A stretch of 64,000 bases of DNA from Hormoscilla sp. GM7CHS1pb (GCA_014323675.1 JACONN010000002.1:1780001-1844000); one strand, 5' to 3'; positions 9,190-19,370 are shown, counted from the stretch's first letter. A program made the numbers and translations. Notes: generated by a model from the letters alone, not told the origin.

Positions 9190-9870
9190 ATGCCATCACC
9201 ATTTCCCGGAATGAACCCCTATCTGGAAAACCCCCGCTTTTGGCATCAAATCCATAAATGGTTAACGATATTGATTGCCGAAATCATGAATCAGAAAATC
9301 TGCCCCAAATATTGGGTATCTGTTGAGGAGCGAGTGTATAAAACAACTGAAGATGATGATGGTATGCTAACAGTTAAGGAATGGTATCTAGAAGTGGTAG
9401 AAGTGGGGACAGAGGAAGTCATTACCGTGATTGAAATACTCTCGCCGAAAAATAAACAAGCGGGAGAAGGAAGGAAAAGCTACATGAAAAAACGCGAAAA
9501 AGTTCTGGGTAGTTCAACCCATTTGATCGAAATTGATTTATTGCGCCAGGGCAAGCCCATGCCCATGTTAAATCAGGATCTGAAGACTCACTACCGCATT
9601 GTGGTGAACCGCAGCTACACCCTCCCTAGGGCAGATCTCTATGCCTTTAATTTGCAGCAAGAAATACCATCTATTCCTTTGCCCTTGCAAAAAGAAGATG
9701 AAGAACCGCTGATTCCACTCCAATCATTATTACATACTCTGTACGATCGGGGAAGCTACGATTTGAGAGTCGATTATCAAAAAAAGCCGACACCTGCTTT
9801 ATCAGCTGCTGATGATACCTGGGTAAATCAAGTATTGTCTACAGTAGGATTGCAGGAAACAGGAAACTAA
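9190..9870 (+). CDS. DUF4058 family protein
   Basis: The N-terminus MPSPFPGMNPYLENP is the hallmark of DUF4058, a family abundant in cyanobacteria and of unknown function. The conserved VITVIEILSPKNK and HLIEIDLLRQG segments follow. This copy is 226 residues, close to the usual length of about 230-260. The ATG at 9190 is unambiguous. It lies alone between intergenic stretches. Confidence 0.85.
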   Translation: MPSPFPGMNPYLENPRFWHQIHKWLTILIAEIMNQKICPKYWVSVEERVYKTTEDDDGMLTVKEWYLEVVEVGTEEVITVIEILSPKNKQAGEGRKSYMKKREKVLGSSTHLIEIDLLRQGKPMPMLNQDLKTHYRIVVNRSYTLPRADLYAFNLQQEIPSIPLPLQKEDEEPLIPLQSLLHTLYDRGSYDLRVDYQKKPTPALSAADDTWVNQVLSTVGLQETGN

Positions 9871-9938
9871 CGCTTCTGACAATCCCTAAGCAGAAACCAG
9901 AGACTTGATGGTATAATCAACAAGGGAGGAAGAAAACA

Positions 9939-10313
9939 ATGATTCTGAACATAGTAGGCGACAAATTGCAGATAGAGTGGGAATGGTACGAGCAATTATG
10001 GGGAGCAAACCTGGAAAAAACCTGGGAAATTCCCCTAAGTCATATCCAAGCAGTTACCACAGAGGAACCAGCTAGCAGTTGGACTGAAATCCGGGCTCCC
10101 GGAACTTTCTTTCCCGGTATAATCAAGGCGGGAACCTATTACAGTAATCGCGGTAAGGAGTTCTGGTACGTGACGAACGATCGGGATTACTTGGTATTGT
10201 CACTTCAGGAGGAGTCTTTCCAGAAAATAATCCTGACTTTGGAGCAAAATGAAGATTGGCGATCGCGCATCGCCGAAACTATATCTGAACTGATCAGTGC
10301 TAATGAGGATTAA
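9939..10313 (+). CDS. Hypothetical protein, possibly PH-like beta fold
   Basis: A 124-residue protein with alternating beta-strand character (MILNIVGDKLQIEWEWYEQ, then a TEIRAPGTFFPG segment and FWYVTNDRDYLVLSL) and a C-terminal helix. This resembles small bacterial PH-like proteins, but I cannot assign a function. A clear Shine-Dalgarno (AAGGGAGGAAG) precedes the ATG. The gene ends 8 bases before a remnant antitoxin reading frame. Confidence 0.5.
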   Translation: MILNIVGDKLQIEWEWYEQLWGANLEKTWEIPLSHIQAVTTEEPASSWTEIRAPGTFFPGIIKAGTYYSNRGKEFWYVTNDRDYLVLSLQEESFQKIILTLEQNEDWRSRIAETISELISANED

Positions 10314-10320
10314 GGGTCTA

Positions 10321-10502
10321 TGAAAAAAGTTGGACTTACCCAAAAAACAGAAGTAGCTATGCCAGAAAATATTGATAGGGAGACAATCAGTCTCAGCACG
10401 AACCCCGAGTTTTTAGCCATTTGAGCAAAATAAAGGGCAAGTTTGAAAGCAGAAGGAGGAATTACCCTAGCAGAAGTAAAGCGGCGCTTAGGTATGGCTT
10501 GA
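10321..10502 (+). pseudogene. Decayed antitoxin-like gene with two in-frame stops
   Basis: Reading from the ATG at 10321 a single frame is kept to the TGA at 10502, interrupted by TGA and TAA codons after FLAI. The C-terminal part reads LKAEGGITLAEVKRRLGMA, which resembles the C-terminus of type II toxin-antitoxin antitoxins common in cyanobacteria (a GGIxLEEVKRRLG-type ending). With the stops treated as substituted codons the protein would be about 60 residues. No toxin partner gene is present downstream, where a 93-bp duplication and a symporter gene follow. Confidence 0.6.
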
Positions 10503-10503
10503 A

Positions 10504-10687
10504 TAAGGTGCGATCGGGCGGCAAATTAATGCCAGCAATCTAGCCCGCGCAGGCGGGCTTCGTTCATGTAGCCGGACCCTTTAGGGTTCGGGCGGCTAAG
10601 GTGCGATCGCGCGGTAAATTAATGCCAGCAATCTAGCCCGCGCAGGCGGGCTTCGTTCATGTAGCCGGACCCTTTAGGGTTCGGGCT
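10504..10687. repeat. 93-bp tandem duplication
   Basis: Two nearly identical 93-bp units (from about 10505 and 10598) each carry a hairpin around CCCGCGCAGGCGGG, then GTAGCCGGACCCTTTAGGG. They differ at a few positions. The second copy overlaps the 3' end of the minus-strand symporter gene and supplies its TAA stop codon (10674-10676). Confidence 0.9.
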
Positions 10688-12133
10688 GTGCGCCCTGTAG
10701 CTGGTTAATAATCGGATTTCCCAGGACAATAATCAGGGCCGAAAGAGCGACGATCGGGACAACGGGGAGAAACCCAAAGGTCAAGCTTGGCGGAATCAGA
10801 CCCAATTGAAAGCCCAGCAGCACCAATTCTCCCGCTACAATAGAGATGATACAACTCAGGGGGTGAATGTTTTTGCCATACAAGGCAGCAATCACCGTCG
10901 GGAAGAGTACCGATAATCCCGTAAAGGCTTGGGTGGCCATGGCCAAGATTGAAGCTGGCGGTTTGTAGGCGAGGATCAAACCAACGATGGCTGCTAAAAC
11001 AATCAGCACTCTGCCCACAAGGGTTTGCTCTTTGAGAGAAGCATTTTTCCGGAAGTAGGATATGTAAATATCCCGGGTCAGCATTGAACTAATCGCCAAC
11101 AACTGGGAATCCATTGTTGACATAAATGCTGCTAAGGCCCCCACCATCACAAAGGAACTCAGCCATATGGGAGCATATTGTTCCAGCATCATGGGCAAAA
11201 TTCGATCGGCCTCTTTTCCTACCAGATCCGGAAAAGCTATATGCCCCCACATCCCAATCATCACGGGGCAAATAAATAAGATTGTTGTTACAATTGGATA
11301 TAATACTGTAGAAACTTTCAGGGACTTGGCATTTTTAGCTGCATAAAACCGCATTAACATTTGCGGTAACATCGGCAGGGCAAAATTCCAGAGAATAATA
11401 TAGCTAAACAACTTTTTCGGCGTGAAAAAATTATTGACTCCCTGTCGAGATAAAAGTTCTGGGGAAATCTCGTAGACATTGCTGTTAGCTGTCCCTAAAC
11501 CCCCAAGGCTATTGGCGATCGCGCCGAAGGCAGCAAGCATGAGCACAAACATTAACACTCCTTGCAAAACATCGGTTAAAGCGACGCTTTTCATCCCGCC
11601 CACGCAGACATAGAAAACAATAATCAATGTTAAAAGCGTCGCCCCCACAAAGTAGGGAATTTGTCCGTCAGTCAAGCTTGATAGCAGATACCCTGCCCCG
11701 ATCGGCTGTAAAGTTAAATAAGGCAGGGTGAAAATTACCATCACCGCCATCACTAGCAATTTCAGGGCTTTGCTATGGAAGCAAACATCAATCAATTCTG
11801 GGGAGTGATTAATCCTTTTTTCTTGCCCAACTGACATACTTTGTAGCCGATATAATAGAAACCCAGTCCTGCTAAACCCGTGTCAAAGGCCATCATCGGG
11901 TAATAACTCAGGCCGATGCGATAGCCAGATCCGGCAAATCCCAGAAAAAAGAAGGCGCTGAAATTGGTGGCGCTGAGGGTGAAAAAAAGGACGATCGGGT
12001 TAATTTTGCGATCGGCGAGAAAATAGCCTTCTACCGTATTCTGTTCCTTTTGATAACCCGCTATTCCTACCCACAGCGTCCCCAACAAATAGAGGGCGAT
12101 CGCCAGATAGGGCATCAGGTACTCTATTGACAT
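10674..12133 (-). CDS. Sodium:solute symporter (SSS family), one frameshift
   Basis: A secondary transporter with the LeuT-like fold of the SSS family. The N-terminal part (MSIEYLMPYLAIALYLLG and the NFSAFFFLGFAGSGYRIG segment) and the C-terminal part (starting ELIDVCFHSKALKLLVM, with many membrane segments) are in different frames that overlap at 11792-11837. The protein junction reads LITP then ELIDV. It is restored by one extra C in the CCCC run near 11806, so a one-base deletion or sequencing error is likely. The start ATG at 12133 overlaps the TGA of the upstream small gene by one base. The C-terminus ends within a 93-bp repeat, so the last residues may be altered. Confidence 0.8.
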
Positions 12134-12345
12134 CAGTCGTTTTCCTCCGTCTTCCAAAATTGCAATGTAAATATCAGCATAGCAACAGTCAGGACAATTT
12201 GCAAGCCGACCAAATATAAGAACCAGGTGGGCAGATTTAAGAATGACAAGGAAATGTCTTGTCCCCCAGACCTAAAATTAAGGGTGAGAAGCGCTATCAC
12301 TGTAAAGCAGAAAAACCAGAATGATGAGGATTGAAAAATTTTCAT
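12133..12345 (-). CDS. Small membrane protein, putative partner of the symporter
   Basis: About 70 residues starting MKIFQSSSFWFFCFTV, with two membrane segments (about 8-25 and 39-61) and a charged tail ending KTEEND. Its stop codon overlaps the ATG of the symporter gene (TGATG), implying translational coupling. Two-gene units of a small two-helix protein followed by an SSS transporter are common, and the small protein is thought to be a subunit or assembly partner. The frame is open further upstream to 12390, but that extension (HHRPPPLLN) runs through a G/T-rich repeat and is unlikely to be coding. Confidence 0.7.
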   Translation of the reverse strand: MKIFQSSSFWFFCFTVIALLTLNFRSGGQDISLSFLNLPTWFLYLVGLQIVLTVAMLIFTLQFWKTEEND

Positions 12346-12396
12346 AGTGATATTCAAGAGAGGTGGTGGGCGGTGGTGGGCGGTGTCCACCCTACA

Positions 12397-14757
12397 TTAC
12401 CATTGGGGCATTTTGGCAAGCAATTTGCTAGCAGCTATGCTATCGGTAGGCTTAGAAAAGAAATAGCCCTGGCCATATTCGCATTTTAATTCTCTCAACT
12501 GACTTAGCTGTTGTGCTACTTCCACTCCTTCGGCAACAATATCCATCCCTAAGTTGTGGGCCAGAGACACGATCGTCCTCACGATCTCGGCGTTCTCCCG
12601 ATCGAGGTGCATGGGACTCACAAAGGACTTGTCAATCTTTAAGGTATGTATTGGCAATTTGTGTAGGCGACTCAGAGAAGAGTAGCCCGTACCAAAGTCA
12701 TCAATACTCAGTCCTATTCCCAAGTATTTTATCTTTTCCAAGGTACAGACTACCAATTCATCATTTTCCACGATCGCGCTTTCAGTTATTTCCAGCTTCA
12801 GGCTGTGCCGATCGCACTTGGTCTGGCGCAAAATTTGATCCAACCGCCAGATCAGATCGGCTTGAGAAAACTGCTTCGTAGACAGATTTACGCTCATAGT
12901 TAATGCGGTCGAAAAGCGCTGTTGCCAATGGGCCAACTGCGTGCAAGCTTCTCGCAATACCCACCAACCCAAAGGAATAATTAACCCAGTCTCCTCTGCT
13001 ACGGGGATAAACTGGGCTGGAGAAATTAGACCTCGACTGGGATGCTGCCAGCGGACCAGGGCCTCGAAGCCTGTAATTTGACCCGTCTGGAGTGAGATAA
13101 TGGGCTGATAGTGAAGTAGTAATTGCTGCTGCTCAATTGCCTGTCGCAAGTCGTTCTCCAAGCGCAGGCGTGAGACACAGACATCGTGCATCTTTTGGTC
13201 GAACACTACGGCTTTTGCCCCACCCTCTGCCTTGGCACGATACATGGCAATATCGGCATTTCGCAGTAACTCTTGTGACAGTTCTGAGTACATCTTTCCG
13301 GATAAATCTAGGTTCCATCCCGATCGATCCATCCCCTCCGAGACACCCAGAACTATACCAATGCTAGCAGTAGTAAATACTTCCTGTCCGTCAATCAGCA
13401 AGGGAAAGCTCAATTCCTTCTGGATTAATTCCGCTACCTCGATCGCCGTCTCTCGATTAACATTCTCTAGCAGGATCGCAAACTCATCTCCTCCTACTCG
13501 GGCCACCAGATATTCGGGGTTGAGATAGAAATTCAAGCGCTTGGCAATGGCTATCAGCAGTTGGTCCCCTGCCAGGTGTCCCAGACTGTCATTAATCAGT
13601 TTGAATCGATCCAGGTCTAAAAACAGCAGCGCCAACTGATATCCTGGTTCCTGTTGGAGTCGGGTCGCTGCTGCCCACAGTTGTTTCCTCAATAATTCTC
13701 GGTTGGGTAACCCTGTCAGTCCATCGTGAAATGCTTGATAATATAATTGCTCCTCTGCTTTCTTGCGATCGGTTATGTCCCGCTGAATGGCCAGATAGTG
13801 AGTTACCTCCCCCTTACTGTCGTAAATTGGCTCTATGTGCCACCCGTTGTAAAATGCTGTCCCATCTTTGCGGTAGTTGATCGTTTCTCCATAGAACACC
13901 CGTCCTGCTGATAAATCTTCCCGCAGTCGATCCAACACTTTCGGGTCCGTGTCTGGACCTTGCAGCATCCGGGGCGTCTTCCCGATCGCCTCTTGAGGGC
14001 TATAACCGGTCATCCGGGTGAAGGCGGGATTGACGAATACTATTTCTGGACCGGGTGACTTGAGATTAGTGTTGGTAATCAGGATCGAATCTTGTGCATT
14101 GTGTACTGCTGAGGCCAACAGTCGCAGTTCTTCCTGGGAACGGTGCTGCTCGATCGCCTGGGACAGAATATTTGCGATCGCCTCTAGGAATTGTACGTCA
14201 TAATCGGTAAAATTTTGCCTTTGGTGGTTGCAAGCCAATAATACTCCAAAAGGCTGTGGCTGTTCCGTCCTGGGAATCACCACCCCCGCACAGCTGACTA
14301 ACCCTCGATCGCGCAATTTTTGAGATTCTGCACCGCGCATCTGCCACAAGTCTGAGATCGCCACTGATTTGCTCAACTGGAGAATATAGTCGGCCATCTG
14401 AGCTTCTCCAGAGGCCAAAGGTAACAGACAACAATCATATTCTTTTTCTGTAGCAGTTTCTCTTTCCCTTCCTACTATATTTGGATATTTCTGGCTTACA
14501 CTGGTACGCACTTCCCAGACCTGAGATTCCCGTTCTAGCACCTTCACCAAAGATACCTTGAGCGTCTCCATCACCAGATCTGCCGCTTCCGATAGCAGCG
14601 TTGCCAGGGGTATTCTACTCAAGGCCCGCCCTGATAGCTGTGCGATCGCCGTCTGCCTTGCCAGCTGCTCCTGCAGAGGCCCGATCTGCCTTTCCTCCGA
14701 CTGTCCCAGGTCCCGACAGCCCGATCTCTGTTTCTCTCTCTCGATCGTCCTTTGCAT
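12397..14757 (-). CDS. GAF-PAS-GGDEF-EAL cyclic-di-GMP signalling protein
   Basis: A cytoplasmic signalling protein likely able to make or break cyclic di-GMP. Domains in order: an N-terminal GAF-like sensor (about 35-205), a PAS domain (about 210-335, with NPAFTRMTGYS and the PAC end DITDRKKAE), GGDEF (about 340-520) and EAL (about 530-775). The diguanylate cyclase signature GGDEF is intact at 422-426. The phosphodiesterase motif EALVRW is intact at 565-570, and DDFGTGYSSL is at 686-695, so both activities are possible. There are no membrane segments. It stands alone, with a 235-bp gap before the ferredoxin gene. Confidence 0.92.
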   Translation of the reverse strand: MQRTIEREKQRSGCRDLGQSEERQIGPLQEQLARQTAIAQLSGRALSRIPLATLLSEAADLVMETLKVSLVKVLERESQVWEVRTSVSQKYPNIVGRERETATEKEYDCCLLPLASGEAQMADYILQLSKSVAISDLWQMRGAESQKLRDRGLVSCAGVVIPRTEQPQPFGVLLACNHQRQNFTDYDVQFLEAIANILSQAIEQHRSQEELRLLASAVHNAQDSILITNTNLKSPGPEIVFVNPAFTRMTGYSPQEAIGKTPRMLQGPDTDPKVLDRLREDLSAGRVFYGETINYRKDGTAFYNGWHIEPIYDSKGEVTHYLAIQRDITDRKKAEEQLYYQAFHDGLTGLPNRELLRKQLWAAATRLQQEPGYQLALLFLDLDRFKLINDSLGHLAGDQLLIAIAKRLNFYLNPEYLVARVGGDEFAILLENVNRETAIEVAELIQKELSFPLLIDGQEVFTTASIGIVLGVSEGMDRSGWNLDLSGKMYSELSQELLRNADIAMYRAKAEGGAKAVVFDQKMHDVCVSRLRLENDLRQAIEQQQLLLHYQPIISLQTGQITGFEALVRWQHPSRGLISPAQFIPVAEETGLIIPLGWWVLREACTQLAHWQQRFSTALTMSVNLSTKQFSQADLIWRLDQILRQTKCDRHSLKLEITESAIVENDELVVCTLEKIKYLGIGLSIDDFGTGYSSLSRLHKLPIHTLKIDKSFVSPMHLDRENAEIVRTIVSLAHNLGMDIVAEGVEVAQQLSQLRELKCEYGQGYFFSKPTDSIAASKLLAKMPQW

Positions 14758-14992
14758 ATTTCCTCTTTTTTGTCAAGTCTTCTGCGTTGCTTTGACTGGC
14801 TCTGGGGCCGGTTGTATGCCTATCAGGATTCTTAAGATAATCTAAAGACTATGTTACTAAATGTAAAGCTACATGGCCAGCATCTGCTAGTGTCCCCTGA
14901 GAGTGCGATCGGTACGAACTAAATATACTTGCGGTTAGAGGGTACGGTAGTGCTAAGATGCAAGTTAACTGGCACCTATATAAAATCGAGTC

Positions 14993-15361
14993 GTGAATTC
15001 AATAACTCCACAGGAACAGGATTTTTCTCCAACCAGCAGCTCGACAGTAAATCCCAAAGCTGATACTAAACATTCTGTATTGGTTTGCCAGTACCGGTCT
15101 TGTGAGAAAAACGGTTCCGCAGCAGTGCTGGCAGCGTTCGAGTCAGGAGAAATTCCGGGAGTGGAGGTCACCGGCAGTAACTGCCTGGGACAGTGTAGCA
15201 CTGGTCCCACGGTGCGGGTGCTGCCAGAGGAAACCTGGTATTGCCGAGTTCAGCCCCAAGATGTGCCAGAGGTGATCGAACGACATTTACTCCATGGTAA
15301 ACCCGTAGCCAGACTGCTGCATCCGCGATTCCATCCCTATGCTCAGTATTACATCCCTTAG
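14993..15361 (+). CDS. [2Fe-2S] thioredoxin-like ferredoxin domain protein
   Basis: A small (122 residue) protein with the four-cysteine pattern of thioredoxin-like [2Fe-2S] ferredoxins: Cys32 and Cys37 in VCQYRSC, Cys64 and Cys68 in NCLGQC. A ~25-residue disordered, polar N-terminus precedes the domain. Translation starts at GTG (MNSITPQEQ). Its stop codon overlaps that of the convergent pentapeptide gene by four bases. Partner and pathway cannot be read from the context. Confidence 0.85.
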   Translation: MNSITPQEQDFSPTSSSTVNPKADTKHSVLVCQYRSCEKNGSAAVLAAFESGEIPGVEVTGSNCLGQCSTGPTVRVLPEETWYCRVQPQDVPEVIERHLLHGKPVARLLHPRFHPYAQYYIP

Positions 15362-16188
15362 AGGACAAACTGGAGCAGCATGGAGGCGATCGATCCGACA
15401 GCATTCATAAAGCGCTGGCGTTTGGCGGCGCGGCGAGTTTCTGCGATCGCTTCTTCGGTGATTTTGACAAACTCCTGGGAGATTTCGTAGCCTTGGGAGT
15501 TTTGTTGGAGTTCAAACAGTTCGCTAGCTTTATGCCAATCTGCTATGGCGCTGGGGGCATCTCCTAACTGGAGGTGACTGAGGCCGCGACCTAGGTATGC
15601 TGGGGCAAATTCGGGATTGAGATCTAATGCTTGCTCGAAATTGGCGATCGCGCCTCTATGGTCTCCCAGCTGCACGTCTGCGATCGCCAATTTATAATGG
15701 TCTTCAGGCTGGAGGATACCCCTGGGAAGGGCAATAGTGCCGCGCAAATTCGCCCCTTCCAAAACAGCATCCTGTAAAATTGCATTTCCGAGAAAGGCAT
15801 GACCGAGGTTGGCACCTGCGAGGTTAGCGCCTGTAAAATTGGCATTGGCGAGGTTGGCGCGACTGAGGTTGGCACCCATGAGGTTGGCACCGCTGAGGTC
15901 GGCACCGCTGAGGTTGGCGTCAAAAAGAACTGCACCGGACAGGTCGGCACCGCTGAGGTTGGCACGGCTGAGATTTGCTCGATCCAGATTAGCACCTGAT
16001 AGGTCAGCTTCCCTGAGATCGGCTTTGCGCAAGTTTGCCAAGTACAAACCAGCGTTAGAGAGATCGCATCCCGGACAGGTTTTTGTCCCTAGCAACTGGG
16101 TGAGTTCGACGAGATTTTCGGCGGCCACGGGGGCTGATAAGGCTATACTGGTCAACAATGTCGCCGCTGCTATGATTTTTCTTTTCAT
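15358..16188 (-). CDS. Secreted pentapeptide-repeat and TPR protein
   Basis: The N-terminus [24 protein letters not shown] is a typical signal peptide with an AxA cleavage site near residue 23, so the protein is probably periplasmic or lumenal. Residues about 41-150 are some 20 pentapeptide repeats of the A(D/N)LxG type, expected to form a right-handed quadrilateral beta-helix. Residues about 162-235 hold two TPR units ([20 protein letters not shown] and [14 protein letters not shown]). A CPGC pair precedes the repeats. The role is unknown; such fusions are common in cyanobacteria. Confidence 0.88.
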   Translation of the reverse strand: MKRKIIAAATLLTSIALSAPVAAENLVELTQLLGTKTCPGCDLSNAGLYLANLRKADLREADLSGANLDRANLSRANLSGADLSGAVLFDANLSGADLSGANLMGANLSRANLANANFTGANLAGANLGHAFLGNAILQDAVLEGANLRGTIALPRGILQPEDHYKLAIADVQLGDHRGAIANFEQALDLNPEFAPAYLGRGLSHLQLGDAPSAIADWHKASELFELQQNSQGYEISQEFVKITEEAIAETRRAAKRQRFMNAVGSIASMLLQFVL

Positions 16189-16596
16189 AAAATATATACG
16201 CGCTTTGTTGGGCTCTTCTGATATCTTGCACTATTTTTGAATATTGCTACAGTCTCAGCCGGTAATTCCCTCACTTCGCTGTTAGCCCGCCGGGGGTTCA
16301 AACCCCGGCTAATAGCTAAAGTCGGTTAAAAACCGACTAATACATTTAGAAAAAATAATACCAATTTATTTGATGTTGTCATAGAGAAAAAACCTACCAT
16401 CTCGTTACCAGGTAGAACCTGGTAACGATCTTCTGAGGCTCCCGCCTCCTTATAATCCTCGATCCCGTCAAGTATATCAGATATTAAAAAAATGGTATAA
16501 TGCTACAAATGATCGGATGGAATTATTTTCCAGGGTGGCTTTTCCGTCGCGTTTTTTTAAATTTGATTACCATTATCCATTATCCATTTGCTAACT
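16189..16596. other. Intergenic region with several hairpins
   Basis: This ~400-bp gap between divergent genes holds short inverted repeats but no gene. These are the CCGGGGGTTCAAACCCCGG hairpin near 16290, AGTCGGTTAAAAACCGACT near 16320, and a perfect 11-bp stem, CGTTACCAGGT-AGA-ACCTGGTAACG, at 16403-16427. The TAGTCGGTT type also occurs near 40.43 kb. None has a clear T-tract in the right place for a terminator of a flanking gene. Confidence 0.6.
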
Positions 16597-17507
16597 GTGA
16601 CAGGTTTTCTTAACTTAAATAAACCAGCAGGTTTAACTTCTCATGACTGTGTGGCCCGGGTGCGGCGCTTGCTGCGCCTCAAGCGGGTGGGTCATGCTGG
16701 CACTTTAGACCCGGCGGCCACTGGGGTTTTGCCGATCGCCCTCTCTAAGGCGACCCGACTATTACAGTTTCTCCCTCAAGATAAAGCTTATCATGGCACT
16801 ATTCGCCTGGGCGTTACTACTACTACTGATGATACCCAAGGGGAGGTTATCTATTCTCAAGGGGCAGACTATGTAACCCTGGATACCGTGCGATCGGCCC
16901 TGAAGCAGTTTGAGGGTAAGATTCAGCAGGTGCCTCCCAATTATAGCGCCATTCAGGTCCAGGGTAAACGCCTCTATAATATGGCCCGGAGTGGCGAAAA
17001 GATTCAGGTTCAGGCCCGTTCTGTGGAAGTTTATAATATAGATGTTTTGGCTTGGCGACCGGGGGAGTTTGCAGAACTGGATGTGGCGATCGCCTGCGGT
17101 CCGGGCACCTATATTCGCGCGATCGCGCGGGACTTGGGTGCTGCTTTGCAGGTTGGTGGCACCCTCGCTGCCCTCGATCGCACTTATAGCAGTGGCTTCA
17201 GTTTAGCAGATAGCTTGACCTTTGATGAGTTTGAATCTCAGTTGCAACGGCAGATCTTTACCCCATATCCCCCGATGTCGCCCTGGCACAACTTGGGGCG
17301 ATAGAACTCCGGGCCGACCAAGGGCGTCGTTGGTGTAATGGTCAACGTTTAACGGTAAACAATGTCGCAGAAATTGATAATATATCTGATGCAAATGGCG
17401 ATAAAATAGTAAGAGTAAAACATGAGGATGGACGTTTATTAGGCATTGGCAAGCTGGGGAATGAAGAGAATAATATCTTGTTAATTCCTCAAGTTGTAAT
17501 TCAGTAG
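16597..17507 (+). CDS. truB: tRNA pseudouridine-55 synthase, one frameshift
   Basis: TruB converts U55 of the tRNA T-loop to pseudouridine. The family core is clear: [17 protein letters not shown], then [16 protein letters not shown] with the catalytic Asp, [10 protein letters not shown], and the [14 protein letters not shown] motif. The first frame stops at 17304, but a second frame continues with [14 protein letters not shown] and a C-terminal PUA-like segment ([14 protein letters not shown]) to the TAG at 17505-17507. One missing G near 17280, in TCG(G)CCCTGG, restores a protein of about 303 residues, the normal length. GTG at 16597 ([10 protein letters not shown]) is a better start than the TTG three codons upstream. 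The frameshift is probably a sequencing error or a recent lesion. Confidence 0.88.
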
Positions 17508-17533
17508 GGTGGGCACCGCCCACCAAAACCGGT

Positions 17534-18277
17534 ATGGAAATCTTCTTTGAAATTCACTCAAACTTACCCAAGGAAAGCCCGGGTGGTGACGAGTATACTC
17601 GCCAGGCATATGGGATGCTTCCCTTATTATCCCAGCCGACTATTCTCGATATTGGTTGCGGTCCCGGATCTCAAACCCTAGAACTGGCCAGGTTGACTGA
17701 CGGGAAGATTGTCGCGATCGATACCCATCAACCCTTCTTAGATCGGCTGGAAGCCGCAGCAGCAGCATCGGGTTCGATGGACAGGATTACCTGTTTGAAC
17801 CGATCGATGTTTGACCTATCTTTTCCCGACCAGACGTTTGACGTGCTATGGGCGGAAGGGTCGATTTATATCATGGGCTTTGAACGGGGATTGAAGCAAT
17901 GGCGTCCTTTGGTAAAATCGGGAGGCTATGTGGTAGCGTCGGAACTGGTTTGGTTGCAGCAGCACCCCCCGAAAATAATCCAAGAGTTTTGGCAGCAAAA
18001 CTATCCTGGTATGCCGACCGTAGAGCAGCTATTAAACCTGATTCCCGAGTGTGGATACGACATAGTGGGGCACTTTACCCTTCCAGAACAGGCTTGGTGG
18101 AACTACTATCAGCCATTGGCAGCCAGAATCGATCGCCTGCGGGAGTTGTACGGCAATGGTTCAGAGGCGTTGACTGTCTTGGAAAACGAGCAGCGCGAGC
18201 TTGAAATGTACCGGGAATACCATGATTACTATGGTTACCAGTTTTTCGCCTTGCAAAAGTCCGTTAAGCCAAAGTAA
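17534..18277 (+). CDS. Class I SAM-dependent methyltransferase
   Basis: A 247-residue protein with the SAM-binding motif I (ILDIGCGPGSQTLEL, near residue 37), an acidic end of strand two (VAIDTHQPFLDRLE) and the motif corresponding to region IV (FDVLWAEGSIYIMGF). The C-terminal part is consistent with small-molecule methyltransferases of the Methyltransf_11/25 group. The substrate cannot be predicted. It follows truB by about 27 bases, separated by the hairpin GGTGGGCACCGCCCACC (17508-17524). Confidence 0.8.
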   Translation: MEIFFEIHSNLPKESPGGDEYTRQAYGMLPLLSQPTILDIGCGPGSQTLELARLTDGKIVAIDTHQPFLDRLEAAAAASGSMDRITCLNRSMFDLSFPDQTFDVLWAEGSIYIMGFERGLKQWRPLVKSGGYVVASELVWLQQHPPKIIQEFWQQNYPGMPTVEQLLNLIPECGYDIVGHFTLPEQAWWNYYQPLAARIDRLRELYGNGSEALTVLENEQRELEMYREYHDYYGYQFFALQKSVKPK

Positions 18278-18662
18278 GCCACAGTTCGTTGTCACCATCC
18301 TTTAGCCCGACTTGGGGTGGGGCTTTAGCCCAACAATAAGCCAATTTTTCTTGCGTCTGCCCTGGATTTACGACCGAAATGCAAATTAACATTAGTTTTG
18401 AGGGATTAAATTAGTAACAGCACTGGCAATAATTATGATGTCAACTCACCCGTGGGGGTGCACAAGTAGGCGATTGTTCTGTACTACATCAAGAGAGAGA
18501 AACGCTATATACCATAGATGCTGATAGCAGATTGATTAAATTTAATTCACAAAAATTCACAAAAATTAAATAAAAAAATCTGCGCTCGGAGAAAATAGGT
18601 TAAACTGAAAGAGGTATTGCATAACTAGAGAGAGAGTTGAAGTTGGCGGCACGCTTGGGGAG
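18278..18662. other. Intergenic region without recognisable gene
   Basis: The first part holds degenerate copies of the TTTAGCCC family of short cyanobacterial repeats. The rest is A+T-rich, with a duplicated AAAATTCACA tract near 18545-18565. I see no coding signal here. The base composition changes sharply just after this gap, at about 18640. Confidence 0.5.
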
Positions 18663-19370
18663 GTGGAGCACCGTATACTGCTCGACAGTCTAATTCATGC
18701 TTTGGGTCAGCCCAGCAGGCATTTTATTGTTGGCTCCGTTGTCCGCAATCCCTCAGGCAGGCAAACGACCAAGCCTCTGCAAATATGCCTTGGCTTATCG
18801 CCCGTTCCCCCCGATGTTGTCTTCATGCGGGGATGCGGCGATATTGAATTGGAAACACTAATAAAAAGCGCCGGGAACGCCACCCGTTTTGTCCGAGTTA
18901 ACGAATCGGTCAACCCCGTAGCGGCCTATATAGCCGCGCTCGACGCCGCTTTTATCCCTCATATTCAAGCGGACGCTTTTGACTCTCGGCGCGAGATGTA
19001 TCCGCAGCGCGGAGTTGTCGTCCTTTGCGGCGATGTTTTGGAATCGCGGCGTTACGAAAGCCTTGAAATGCGGATTAATTGCTGGAGCAACGGGCGGATT
19101 AATGTCGTCAATGAGCGCAACGGCAAAAAAAATGTTTGTGGCATAGTGATAGCCGACGGATCGGCAGCCGACTTCGCCTTGCCTGTATTGCATATCCCAG
19201 GGAACAGTGCCGCAAATCGCCCGGACTGGATGGGGACAGTGGATAATCCGTGCGGGCCCTGTTGCCAAATTTCTGTCAGATGCGGAATCTGCCTTGGGAT
19301 GCTCCCAAAAATCCGCCTATACCAACGACGGATTTGTGAAGGAGTATATTGCGCAATCGCGGAGCGGTAA
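18663..19370 (+). CDS. Unrecognised protein in a G+C-rich island, probably frameshifted at its end
   Basis: I do not recognise the family. The protein begins at GTG and contains PPDVVFMRGCGDIELE, a VNPVAAYIAALDAA helix and an HIQADAFDSRREMYPQRG segment, then FALPVLHIPGNSAANRPDW. From about 19255 the frame reads into an unlikely Cys-rich tail, while the +1 frame continues smoothly into the methyltransferase (GPVAKFLSDAESALG). The two reading frames may therefore be one ~470-residue polypeptide with a single frameshift. Codon endings are strongly G/C-biased and the island lacks the HIP1 octamer, unlike the neighbours, which suggests acquisition from another lineage. Confidence 0.5.
   Translation: MEHRILLDSLIHALGQPSRHFIVGSVVRNPSGRQTTKPLQICLGLSPVPPDVVFMRGCGDIELETLIKSAGNATRFVRVNESVNPVAAYIAALDAAFIPHIQADAFDSRREMYPQRGVVVLCGDVLESRRYESLEMRINCWSNGRINVVNERNGKKNVCGIVIADGSAADFALPVLHIPGNSAANRPDWMGTVDNPCGPCCQISVRCGICLGMLPKIRLYQRRICEGVYCAIAER

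Noticed and set aside
12513..13528. Overlapping plus-strand frames opposite the GGDEF/EAL gene
   Set aside because: They are antisense shadows of a gene with clear motifs on the minus strand.
15624..16240. Long antisense reading frames over the pentapeptide repeats
   Set aside because: They are composed of repeats such as [12 protein letters not shown], a by-product of pentapeptide-coding DNA read on the other strand or in another frame. The same applies to 23886-24146.
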